64,000 bases of DNA from Spongiibacter marinus (lineage in GTDB: Bacteria > Pseudomonadota > Gammaproteobacteria > Pseudomonadales > Spongiibacteraceae), in contig NZ_JAFBBD010000001.1 in the NCBI RefSeq assembly GCF_016906995.1, positions 467,767-531,766 of the forward strand, written 5' to 3'. Below, one piece after another: positions 35,064-43,514 of the stretch (position 1 is its first letter; every line of letters starts with the position of its first letter). The notes below the pieces were generated by a model. It had not been told where the DNA came from. It made no database searches and saw nothing but the letters and a program-made list of their open reading frames with translations. The position numbers and the translations under genes were made by a program.

Positions 35064-37628
35064 ATGTCAGTCGACACAAGAGGGTGTTTCAGCGCGCTCA
35101 ATCACTTTTTATTTAAGCGGAGCAAACCCTGCTTACAACCACTGCTTGTGGCGAGCCTACTGGCGGCTCCGGCTCTGGGTTTCGCAGCGCCGGCCGCTAA
35201 TCCCGAGGTTAGCGCGGAGGAGCAATCGCTTAAGCGGCAGCGCAATGCCCTTGAAGAAGTTGTCGTCACGGCGCAGAAGCGAGAGGAAGACATACAGTCC
35301 GTACCGCTATCTGTTACCGCGATTAGTGGCGATGACATTGTCGACAAAAACATGGCCGACATGAACGAAGTGGCGGTATATGTGCCCAACCTGGACGTGC
35401 TGGCAACACCGTCGTTTCCCAGTATTTATATGCGCGGTTTGGGGTCGAGCTATAACCGAGGTTTTGAACAATCGGTGGCATTGCTGATCGACGATGTTTA
35501 CTACGGTCGCGCTTCATATATTAATCAGGCCACCATGGACCTGGCGGCGATTGAAGTGCTGCGCGGCCCGCAGGGTACCCTGTTTGGTAAAAATGCCTCG
35601 GCCGGTGCGATACACTTTCGCACCGCCATGCCCGACACAGAATTTGGTTTTAAGGGTGACGTGCTACTGGGTGACCTGGACCAACAGCGCGTACGCCTGA
35701 TGGCCACGGGGCCCATAACGGATACGCTCAGGTGGCGAGTCGCGCTGATGAGTCAGCTTCGCGATGGCAGTGTTTACAACACCACGGCAGAGATCGATGA
35801 AGAGAATATCGATACCCAAAATGCGCGCCTGCGCGTCGTATGGGACGCCTCCGAGGATTTGACCATTGGCCTGACACTGAACGCAGCGCTGATCCGCCAG
35901 CATGGCGAGGGTAGTCAGCTTATTCGCGCGCGTGACCGCCATCTCGCGGCCATGCAGGTGTTTGACCCGGAAACCACGGCAGACCCTTTCGACGAGCGAA
36001 CAGCGAAAGATACGCAGGGCCGTGTAGCGCGCGACGCCTATGACGTTACCTTGAAAGCCGACTGGAGTTTCGGCAATGACTACCTGCTTACCAGTATTAC
36101 CAACTACACCTGGTTGGACGAAGAGGTGAGGTTGGATGCCGACTTTTCACCGATTCCTTTTCTTATCCTTGATAACAATGAAGTGCTGGAGCAGTACAGT
36201 CAGGAATTTCGCATCACTTCACCACCGGGGGATGTTGAGTTTGTCGGTGGGTTATTTTTCATGAAGTCGGACTTGCAGGCCGATTACAACATCCAACAAT
36301 TTTTACTGCTGACCGAGTTGCTACAGGTGACGGGTGAAGGCGAGCGCATGGCCTGCTTGCAATCGCCCGACCCGGAAGCGTGTCAGGATCAGGTGCTCAA
36401 CGATGCCAACAGTGGCCAGTTGGCAGGTCAATTGATCCAGGCGCGACAAACACTGGCTGGTGGTCCGTCACCCATCGAAACGGCGTTAACGCGCTTCGAC
36501 CAGATCACCGGCAGCGCTGCCCTGTTTGGGCAGGTCACCTGGCATTTCACAGAGCGCTGGTCGGCCACTTTTGGTGGGCGTTTAAATTATGAAGACAAAA
36601 CCCTCGATACCGGTCACCGCCTGATTAATAACGTTACCGGTGGCGAGGGGAATGCGGTTATTTCTGGTGCGGCGTGCAACCAGCTGCTGCCTGTGGATTT
36701 GCCTGGGCTTGGCGGCATCCCGTCCCCAGCGGGTTATTGCCTCGGCCCGAACCCTCAAGGGGCGACTATCTTCCCGGTGATTATTGCCGGGGATACACAG
36801 TTTGAAGCGGAGCGTGAACGGGAAACCTTCAACTTCATTCCCAAATTCTCTGTGAAGTATGACTTCGCCGATGCGGCAATGGCGTATTTTACTGCCGCCA
36901 AAGGGTATAAGTCTGGTGGCTTCACCGGCCAGCCAAGCAACGACATAAACCTGGAGTTTGACGACGAAACCGCGCTGACTTACGAGCTGGGCGCTAAAAC
37001 CGAATGGTTGGGCGGCGCGGCGCGTTTTAATGCGTCACTGTTTTACACCGACTTTCGCGATCTTCAGGTATCGACCTTCAATGGCGTGGCCTACGTGGTG
37101 GAGAACGCGGCGTCAGCAACGATCTACGGTTTGGAATACGAGGGCATGTTGATGACGCCCTACGGCATCCTGCTCGGCCTGAATGGCGCCTTCACGGAAT
37201 CGGAATATTCTGAATTTAGCCAGGCCGCCTGTACGGCTGAAAATACCAACCCACCTCCGTGTGACCTCACCGGCCGACGCCTGCGGTTGGTACCGGAAAT
37301 TAAGTCCACCTTCACGGCGGGCTGGCAGGGGCAGCCCTTCAACTGGCCCTTCCTAACGCTGGCAGGCATTACCGCGAGCTACTCATCCGAGGTGGCCCTG
37401 GCCACTGACCTCGACCCAATCGATACGCGCATTTCTGGCACTACCTACGGTGTGCGGCTTGGCCTTAAGTCGATGGACGACACTTGGCATATTAGCTTTT
37501 TCGGCGACAACATTACCGGCCGTGAATCGCTGGCTGCCGCTCAGGATACACCGGGCTTTCGGGGTACTCACTTCGGTGGCGCTTATGTAGATACAACCTA
37601 TGAAGTCGAACTTGGCTACCGTTTTTAG
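35064..37628 (+). CDS. TonB-dependent receptor of the lipid/steroid-type cluster
   Basis: An 854-residue receptor. A signal region (about 25-43) is followed by the TonB box and plug NALEEVVVTAQKREEDIQSVPLSVTAISG, IYMRGLGSSYN, IEVLRGPQGTLFGKNASAGAIHFRT, and a barrel ending in YEVELGYRF. It belongs to the large subgroup common in degraders of polycyclic and aromatic compounds; the ligand is unknown. The FadR-like regulator, hydroxylase and START protein around it point to a hydrophobic substrate. Its last 29 bp overlap the START gene. Confidence 0.9.
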   Translation: MSVDTRGCFSALNHFLFKRSKPCLQPLLVASLLAAPALGFAAPAANPEVSAEEQSLKRQRNALEEVVVTAQKREEDIQSVPLSVTAISGDDIVDKNMADMNEVAVYVPNLDVLATPSFPSIYMRGLGSSYNRGFEQSVALLIDDVYYGRASYINQATMDLAAIEVLRGPQGTLFGKNASAGAIHFRTAMPDTEFGFKGDVLLGDLDQQRVRLMATGPITDTLRWRVALMSQLRDGSVYNTTAEIDEENIDTQNARLRVVWDASEDLTIGLTLNAALIRQHGEGSQLIRARDRHLAAMQVFDPETTADPFDERTAKDTQGRVARDAYDVTLKADWSFGNDYLLTSITNYTWLDEEVRLDADFSPIPFLILDNNEVLEQYSQEFRITSPPGDVEFVGGLFFMKSDLQADYNIQQFLLLTELLQVTGEGERMACLQSPDPEACQDQVLNDANSGQLAGQLIQARQTLAGGPSPIETALTRFDQITGSAALFGQVTWHFTERWSATFGGRLNYEDKTLDTGHRLINNVTGGEGNAVISGAACNQLLPVDLPGLGGIPSPAGYCLGPNPQGATIFPVIIAGDTQFEAERERETFNFIPKFSVKYDFADAAMAYFTAAKGYKSGGFTGQPSNDINLEFDDETALTYELGAKTEWLGGAARFNASLFYTDFRDLQVSTFNGVAYVVENAASATIYGLEYEGMLMTPYGILLGLNGAFTESEYSEFSQAACTAENTNPPPCDLTGRRLRLVPEIKSTFTAGWQGQPFNWPFLTLAGITASYSSEVALATDLDPIDTRISGTTYGVRLGLKSMDDTWHISFFGDNITGRESLAAAQDTPGFRGTHFGGAYVDTTYEVELGYRF

Positions 37629-38361
37629 AGGCCGCGTGCGCGCCAGCGGCGCGCTTCGTCTGCTGCTTCGCTGCGCCGCAACAGTGGCCTTCTTCGTCCC
37701 GCTCAGTTTGTGGGGCGGGGAAAGCATGACGGTGTGGCGGGTTGATAAGTATGAGGACGGCATAAAAGTCTCCAGCCGCGAGATCCATGACTCGGCAACG
37801 CGTGAAGTGAAAGCCGAGGTGGACATTAATGCGCCCTTCGAAAAAGCCTTCGCTCTGTTACTTGATGCCGGTCAGCGGCCGCGCTGGGATAAGGTGTGCA
37901 CCGAGGCATCGGTATATAAAAAACTGTCGGAAAGCGAAGATATTATCTACGTGGTTAATGACTTGCCCTGGCCGGTTAGCGACAGAGACATGCTGCTACG
38001 CCGACAGTGGTCGGTAGCGCCCGATGGTTCGCAGGCGCGCATCCTCTCCCACGCTGACAACACCATACCGTCAATTGTCGATGACCGCGTACGTGTGGAA
38101 AAAGCCGAGGGAACATGGACCCTGGTACGCACCGGTTCCTCTAGTGTTCGCCTAAGCACGGTGATCCACGCCGAACCGGGTGGGCCGATCCCAGGCTGGC
38201 TTATAAACGCGCTTTCGGTCAATGGGCCGTACAATGCCTTGCATAGTCTTCGCCAAATTCTCGAATCTGAAAATCAGGCCTTGGCGGCAAGTGGCGATAA
38301 TTATAAAAATCGAAATTCGCAGCATCGTTACCATGTTGGTCAGCCGGAAGAGGCGGAGTGA
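37600..38361 (+). CDS. Exported START-domain lipid-binding protein
   Basis: A 253-residue protein with an N-terminal signal or anchor (about 18-40) and a START-type domain (about 50-225): EVKAEVDINAPFEKAFALLLDAGQRPRWDK, VVNDLPWPVSDRDMLLRRQW, PGGPIPGWLINALSVNGPYNALHSLRQILE. START domains bind sterols, phospholipids or other hydrophobic molecules in a deep pocket. It overlaps the receptor gene by 29 bp and its TGA overlaps the next ATG, so the three genes are tightly coupled. It may carry the receptor's cargo across the periplasm; that is inference. Confidence 0.87.
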   Translation: MKSNLATVFRGRVRASGALRLLLRCAATVAFFVPLSLWGGESMTVWRVDKYEDGIKVSSREIHDSATREVKAEVDINAPFEKAFALLLDAGQRPRWDKVCTEASVYKKLSESEDIIYVVNDLPWPVSDRDMLLRRQWSVAPDGSQARILSHADNTIPSIVDDRVRVEKAEGTWTLVRTGSSSVRLSTVIHAEPGGPIPGWLINALSVNGPYNALHSLRQILESENQALAASGDNYKNRNSQHRYHVGQPEEAE

Positions 38362-38960
38362 TGAGGAGCCCACAAAAGTCATTTTCACTCGATCAGCGCA
38401 GTGAACTTTACACCCTCATTACCGTGAATGTGCTGAAAGCCTTGACGGTGATGGCCGCACTCGTCGCGCTGCTTTGGCTAGTAAGGCCGTATCTCGCGTT
38501 ATATCAGGAAGGCCTGCGGATTTTTATTGAGCAGCGCTTGCCGCCGACCTATGTTTTCCCGCTGTTTTATATTTCTGAATCCATTCTTGGGTTGTTGCCG
38601 CCCGACCTGTTTATGCTGTGGGCGAAGTCGCGGTTCCCGGAAGCACCTTACCTGATGGTGACGGTACTCGCGGCTATCTCATACCTGGGTGGTATTACGG
38701 CGTACGGCATAGGCAGTCGTATTGAACACATTCCCTCGGTGCATCGTTATCTTTTTGAACGCCACGCCGAGCACGTCGAGTTTATGAAAAAATGGGGCGG
38801 TGTTTTTATCGTCATCGCTGCGCTATTGCCAATTCCGTTTGCGATGGCGAGCACGATTGCCGGGATGATCGAGTATCCTTTCCGAACATTCCTATTGATC
38901 GGCTTAACCCGCTTTCTGCGTTTCTACGCCTACGCCTTGGTGCTGTTTAACATTCTTTAA
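38361..38960 (+). CDS. VTT/DedA-like membrane protein
   Basis: A 199-residue inner-membrane protein with an N-terminal span (about 26-45) and the VTT-type core: SESILGLLPPDLFMLWAKSR, a Gly-rich YLGGITAYGIGSRI, and GGVFIVIAALLPIPFAMASTIAGMIEYPFRTFLLIGLTRFLRFYAY, which resembles the YqaA/DedA conserved motif with its re-entrant loop. DedA-family proteins are implicated in lipid flipping. ATG 38361 overlaps the START stop (TGATG). With START it fits a lipid-handling system. Confidence 0.8.
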   Translation: MRSPQKSFSLDQRSELYTLITVNVLKALTVMAALVALLWLVRPYLALYQEGLRIFIEQRLPPTYVFPLFYISESILGLLPPDLFMLWAKSRFPEAPYLMVTVLAAISYLGGITAYGIGSRIEHIPSVHRYLFERHAEHVEFMKKWGGVFIVIAALLPIPFAMASTIAGMIEYPFRTFLLIGLTRFLRFYAYALVLFNIL

Positions 38961-39147
38961 GCGCTGAGTTCGCATCGCCCTTTTGTAGACGTGGCGAACC
39001 TGCCGCTACCGAGAGTCTATCCGCCCCGCAATGGGGTGGCACGTAATGGCTAAGCCTGTGGTATCCCGAGAATGAGTCCGTCTGTGCTGAGTTGGGTAGA
39101 TCTGTCAGATGTAGCTACACTGGGAGGCAGGTTTTGCTACGACACGG

Positions 39148-39690
39148 GTGAAATGGATGACGACTTTTACATTGAACGGCAAGAAGATGTCCTCAGATGC
39201 GCCGGGAGATACCCCCTTACTTTGGGTTATTCGCGACGAGTTTGGGCTAAAAGGAACCAAGTTTGGCTGTGGTATAGCGATGTGTGGCGCCTGTACGGTG
39301 CACATGAACGGCAACCCCATGCGTTCGTGCTCGCTGCCGCTAAGTGCGGTGAACAATGCGGATATTCGTACCATTGAGGGTTTGGCGGGTAGCCACCCCT
39401 TGCAACAGGCTTGGGTGGAGGAGCAAGTGCCGCAATGTGGTTACTGCCAGTCTGGTCAGATCATGCAGGCGGCGGCGCTACTGGCGAACAAGGCGAATCC
39501 CTCAGACGAGGAGATTGTGCAGCATATGTCGGGCAATCTCTGTCGGTGCATGTCTTATGTGCGCATTAAGCGGGCGATAAAAAAAGTTGCCCAGAGCAGT
39601 GATGGCACCATTCAAATTTACGACCCTAAGCGCAATACGGTGGTGGATAGCACCACGACGCAAGCGTCTGAAAAACAGGGGGTAAGTTAA
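39148..39690 (+). CDS. 2Fe-2S subunit of a molybdenum hydroxylase (IorA/CoxS-like)
   Basis: A 180-residue small subunit with two 2Fe-2S clusters: plant-type [20 protein letters not shown]...C (residues about 37-60) and the C-terminal four-Cys cluster [14 protein letters not shown]...[13 protein letters not shown]. It passes electrons from the Mo centre of the partner encoded 1 bp downstream. The start is ATG 39148 or ATG 39157; neither has a strong ribosome site. Family examples include isoquinoline 1-oxidoreductase. The acceptor is probably a cytochrome or quinone because no FAD subunit is present. Confidence 0.9.
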   Translation: MKWMTTFTLNGKKMSSDAPGDTPLLWVIRDEFGLKGTKFGCGIAMCGACTVHMNGNPMRSCSLPLSAVNNADIRTIEGLAGSHPLQQAWVEEQVPQCGYCQSGQIMQAAALLANKANPSDEEIVQHMSGNLCRCMSYVRIKRAIKKVAQSSDGTIQIYDPKRNTVVDSTTTQASEKQGVS

Positions 39691-39691
39691 G

Positions 39692-41977
39692 ATGTCACGG
39701 ATAAAAAATGCCAACAACACGGGCGTGAATCGCCGCCAGTTTCTTATTGCATCGGCGGGGGCAGGGGTAATGCTGGCCTTCGCGCCGATCTTGTCTGGGT
39801 GCAGTTCTGAGTCGGCGTCCGAGCGACTAAACAGCAAGCGTTTCAACCCCACTATCTGGTTTGAGATTGACCAAAGTGGCGCCATTTTAGTGAATGTAAC
39901 CCGTGCGGAGATGGGGCAGCACGTGGGCACAGCGCTGGCGCGTATCGTGGCCGATGAACTGGGTGCCGATTGGAATAGGGTGAGCTTTAATCACGTGGAT
40001 ACCGACCCCAAGTGGGGGTATATGGTGACGGGCGGCTCCTGGTCGGTATTTCAGTCGTATGTGCCGATGTCGCAAGCCGGTGCTGCGGGTAGAGAGGCGC
40101 TGGTTGAAGCGGCTGCCGAGCTGCTTGGGGTGGCAGCGAAAGACTGCCGCACGGAAAACAGCCAAGTGATTTGTGGCAGCCAGCGTTTGGATTTTGCCGA
40201 TATTGTGAAGCGCGGCAAGATTGATAAAACCTACAGCGAAGACCAGCTCGCCAAATTCTCTCCGAAAAAACCTGACAACCGTCAGTTAATTGCCAAGCCG
40301 AGTCGGGCCTTGGATATCCCGGTGAAAACGACCGGTGAGGCGCAGTATGGTATCGACGTTGAGCTGGAAGGAATGATCTACGCGCGCCCCCTCATTCCGC
40401 CAACCCGCTACGGTTCGACTGTGTTGAATGTTGATGACAGCGGCGCAAAAGCCGTGAAGGGGTATTTGGGTTACGAGGTGCTCAGTGATCCCAGTGATAT
40501 TTTGCAGGGCTGGGTCTCTGTTTTGGCCGACAGTTACTACGGCGCGGTTAAAGCTGCCGATGCTATCAAAGTGGAATACCGCGCGGGGGAAACGGCCAAT
40601 GTCAGCGAAGAGGATCTTATCGCTGAAGGTGAGAAGCTAGTCGCCGATAAAACAGCGGGTGGCTTGTTTGTCGATCATGGAGATATCGACGCAGCGGCGC
40701 AGCGCGCGAAAAAATCCATTGAAGGCAGCTATCGAACCGCGTCGGCACTGCATTTTGCATTAGAGCCGGTCAATGCTGCGGTGGAGTTTAAAGATGGTGT
40801 TTGCCACGTGTATACGGGCAACCAATGGCAGTCATTGTTCTTGCCGGTGGTGGCTAAGGCAGTCGGCCTCGGCGAAGACAAAGTGGTGATCCATCAGCAC
40901 TATCTCGGTGGTGGTTTTGGCCGGAGGTTAGCGGGCGATTATATGGTGCCTGCCGCACTTACTGCTAAGGCGACTGGTAAGCCGGTGAAGTTAGTGTTTA
41001 CCCGTGAGGATGACTCTCGCTTTGACTGCATTCGCTCACCGTCTGTACAGCACTTTGCGGCCTACTGGAGTGGCGAGGGTGATCTGCTGGGCATTGAGCA
41101 CGCCGCCGCGGCAGGCTGGCCAACACTCACCATGGCGCCCGGGTTCATGCCCGATAGCGTCGATAAGAAAACCAAGGTCGATAGTTTTTCTATCAGCGGC
41201 GCCGACCATTGGTACAGTCTCGACCATCACCGCGTGCGGGCCATCAATAACCCCTTGGCACAAAAGACCTTTGTACCGGGATGGTTGCGTGCGGTGGGGC
41301 CAGGCTGGATAGGCTGGGGGGTTGAGTCCTTCATGGATGAGGTCGCCCACGCCCAGGGCGAAGATCCCGCTGAATTCCGGCTGAGCTTGCTCGACGCTAA
41401 GGGAAAGAATGCCGGCAACGCGCCGGAGGCGGTAGGTGGCGCTAAGCGGCTGGCCAATGTCTTGCGGGAAACCACTCGCAAGGCGGGCTGGGGTCGCAAG
41501 CTACCGGCCAACGAGGGCCTGGGTGTGGCCGTTGCCGCCGGTCAGGAGCGCACCATGCCAACGTGGAGCGCCTGCGTGGCCCACGTCAAAGTGGACCCCG
41601 AATCGGGGCAGGTTACGGTGCTTAAGCTCACCAGTGTTATGGACTGCGGAACCGTGGTGCACCCCGACGGCGCCCTGGCGCAAACTGAAGGTGCCATGTT
41701 GTGGGGCCTGAGTTTGGCCTTGCATGAGGGCACGGCAATTAAGGATGGCCAAGTTGCTGACAACAACCTCAATAGCTATCAACCCTTGCGTATGAAGGAT
41801 GTTCCAGACATGGATATCAGCTTTGTACAAAACACGGAGTTTCCCACGGGGCTCGGCGAGCCGGGTTTGATCGCGGTGGCTCCGGCAATTGGCAATGCCA
41901 TTTTTAACGCGGTGGGTGCGCGCTTGCGGAACTTGCCAATTCGTCCCGCGGATGTCAAAGCGGCGATGCAGGCATAG
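39692..41977 (+). CDS. Molybdopterin-binding catalytic subunit, Tat-exported (IorB-like)
   Basis: A 761-residue aldehyde-oxidase/xanthine-dehydrogenase family subunit of the shorter IorB type. A twin-arginine signal (NRRQFLIASAGAGVML, residues about 13-28) is followed by a potential lipobox-like SGC. Family blocks include GQHVGTALARIVADELGADW, HYLGGGFGRRLAGDYM for the pterin, LRAVGPGW, and FPTGLGEPGLIAVAPAIGNAIFNAVG with the catalytic-Glu region. It oxidises an aldehyde or N-heteroaromatic in the periplasm. No Mo-cofactor maturation gene lies within the window. Confidence 0.9.
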   Translation: MSRIKNANNTGVNRRQFLIASAGAGVMLAFAPILSGCSSESASERLNSKRFNPTIWFEIDQSGAILVNVTRAEMGQHVGTALARIVADELGADWNRVSFNHVDTDPKWGYMVTGGSWSVFQSYVPMSQAGAAGREALVEAAAELLGVAAKDCRTENSQVICGSQRLDFADIVKRGKIDKTYSEDQLAKFSPKKPDNRQLIAKPSRALDIPVKTTGEAQYGIDVELEGMIYARPLIPPTRYGSTVLNVDDSGAKAVKGYLGYEVLSDPSDILQGWVSVLADSYYGAVKAADAIKVEYRAGETANVSEEDLIAEGEKLVADKTAGGLFVDHGDIDAAAQRAKKSIEGSYRTASALHFALEPVNAAVEFKDGVCHVYTGNQWQSLFLPVVAKAVGLGEDKVVIHQHYLGGGFGRRLAGDYMVPAALTAKATGKPVKLVFTREDDSRFDCIRSPSVQHFAAYWSGEGDLLGIEHAAAAGWPTLTMAPGFMPDSVDKKTKVDSFSISGADHWYSLDHHRVRAINNPLAQKTFVPGWLRAVGPGWIGWGVESFMDEVAHAQGEDPAEFRLSLLDAKGKNAGNAPEAVGGAKRLANVLRETTRKAGWGRKLPANEGLGVAVAAGQERTMPTWSACVAHVKVDPESGQVTVLKLTSVMDCGTVVHPDGALAQTEGAMLWGLSLALHEGTAIKDGQVADNNLNSYQPLRMKDVPDMDISFVQNTEFPTGLGEPGLIAVAPAIGNAIFNAVGARLRNLPIRPADVKAAMQA

Positions 41978-41983
41978 CTGGCT

Positions 41984-42022
41984 GCGCGGCGGGACAGTCT
42001 GCCCGCCGCGCGCCCGTTTTGT
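41984..42022 (+). terminator. Strong hairpin after the molybdenum hydroxylase genes
   Basis: A perfect 10-bp stem (GCGCGGCGGG at 41984-41993 with CCCGCCGCGC at 42002-42011, 8-base loop) is followed after GCCCG by TTTTGT. The T run is short and displaced, so it may be an imperfect Rho-independent terminator. It starts 7 bp after the stop codon. Confidence 0.65.
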
Positions 42023-42061
42023 AACGGTATTTGTCGCCATGGCGGGCAAATCGCATCCGGC

Positions 42062-42307
42062 TCAGGCCTTTTTATCCAGCGATTTTGCCCACAGTGCCAA
42101 GCGGTGGCGAATGCTTTGCTGGGATACTTGTAGCTCGGGCATGGGTTGGATGAGTTTGTCGCGCACTAACAGGCGGTAGATAAATTCCAGCCGTTCGTTG
42201 CTGGAGTCGCCGTCTTCAAACTGGGCGGCGCCGCGCTTCTCTGCGTAGGCGCTGCCAATATTGATAGCCTTTCTTACCCACTCTTTCTCGTTATCGATTT
42301 TTTTCAT
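42062..42307 (-). CDS. DUF5062 family protein
   Basis: An 81-residue helical protein starting ATG 42307, after a GGGGAAA ribosome site; an upstream ATG at 42328 is less likely. The sequence KEWVRKAINIGSAYAEKRGAAQFEDGDSS, IYRLLVRDKLIQPMPE and IRHRLALWAKS matches the small DUF5062 family known from Vibrio and relatives, of unknown function. It is divergent from the D-2-hydroxyacid dehydrogenase. Confidence 0.8.
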   Translation of the reverse strand: MKKIDNEKEWVRKAINIGSAYAEKRGAAQFEDGDSSNERLEFIYRLLVRDKLIQPMPELQVSQQSIRHRLALWAKSLDKKA

Positions 42308-42486
42308 TGGTCGTTTCCCCGCGCGCAAAGTGAAAGCGCTGCACTCAAGGTACAGCAGAAACGCCAGGCATTGCGACAGGAATACAGAAATAAGGCATCA
42401 CTCATTCGTCAGAAGGGGTTTTCCCCATCCGCCGAGGCCCTTGCTACACTCAATGCAGTTAGAAAATTTTGTGCTGAGGAGATGGA

Positions 42487-43494
42487 ATGCGAGTCGCGAT
42501 ATTTGGAGCCAAGGATTACGATCGCGAGTTTCTCGCTAAGGCGAACCAGCCCCACGGCCATGCGCTGGCATTTTTTGATGCCCACCTGGGTGCGGCGACG
42601 GCAGGTTTGGCCAAGGGCTTTGATGCGGTCTGCGCCTTTGTAAACGATGAGTTGGGCGATGATTGTTTGGCGGAGTTGGCTGCGCTGGGCATTCATACGG
42701 TGGCGCTGCGTTGTGCGGGCTTTAACAATGTCGATCTCGACGCCGCAGCGGCCCACGACATTACCGTAGTGCGTGTGCCCAGGTATTCGCCGGAAGGTGT
42801 GGCAGAGCACGCGGTGGCCTTAATTCTGGCGCTGAACCGAAAAATTTATCGTTCATACAACCGCGTTCGCGAGGGCAATTTTTCATTGGAAGGCTTGCTG
42901 GGCTTTAACCTGCACGGTAAGACGGTGGGGGTGATTGGAACGGGCAATATCGGCGAGGCGTTTTGCCGCATTATGCGCGGCTTTGGTTGTACGGTGATTG
43001 CCGCCGACCCCTTTCCCAATGAGCGCTGTACTCGCCTTGGCGTGGAATACACCGAGCTGGACGCGCTGCTAACGCGCGCGGATATTATCAGCCTGCACTG
43101 CCCTCTGACCCCGGACACCCACCACCTGATCGATGACCGCGCCCTCGCCAAAATGAAGCCGGGCGTGATGCTGATTAATACCAGCCGCGGCGCACTGGTG
43201 GATACCGTCGCGGTGATTGCCGCGCTAAAGACGATGAGAATTGGTTATCTCGGGCTGGATGTGTACGAAGAGGAGGGCGATATGTTTTTCGAGGACCTGT
43301 CGGGCAAGATTATTACCGACGATGTGTTCTCGCGCTTACTGACCTTCCCCAATGTACTCATTACCGGCCATCAGGGCTTTTTCAGCGCCGAGGCGCTGGC
43401 GAGCATTGCCGCCACCACACTGCAAAACCTCAGCGATGTGGAGCAGGGAAAGGCCTGCAACAATGAAATTTCAGCCGCGCAGCTACGCGGCTGA
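42487..43494 (+). CDS. ldhA: D-2-hydroxyacid dehydrogenase, D-lactate dehydrogenase type
   Basis: A 335-residue NAD-dependent fermentative-type D-lactate dehydrogenase. It shows substrate loop FVNDELGDDC, VPRYSPEGVAEHAVALILALNRKIYRSYNRVREGNF, dinucleotide fold VIGTGNIGEAFCRIM, catalytic Arg in LINTSRGALVDT, Glu in DVYEEEGDMFF, and His in LITGHQGFFSAEAL. GAGGAG lies just before the ATG. It reduces pyruvate to D-lactate (or the reverse). The stop is 20 bp from the convergent SulP stop. Confidence 0.93.
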   Translation: MRVAIFGAKDYDREFLAKANQPHGHALAFFDAHLGAATAGLAKGFDAVCAFVNDELGDDCLAELAALGIHTVALRCAGFNNVDLDAAAAHDITVVRVPRYSPEGVAEHAVALILALNRKIYRSYNRVREGNFSLEGLLGFNLHGKTVGVIGTGNIGEAFCRIMRGFGCTVIAADPFPNERCTRLGVEYTELDALLTRADIISLHCPLTPDTHHLIDDRALAKMKPGVMLINTSRGALVDTVAVIAALKTMRIGYLGLDVYEEEGDMFFEDLSGKIITDDVFSRLLTFPNVLITGHQGFFSAEALASIAATTLQNLSDVEQGKACNNEISAAQLRG

Positions 43495-43514
43495 ATCACC
43501 TTTTCCCTGCGGAC

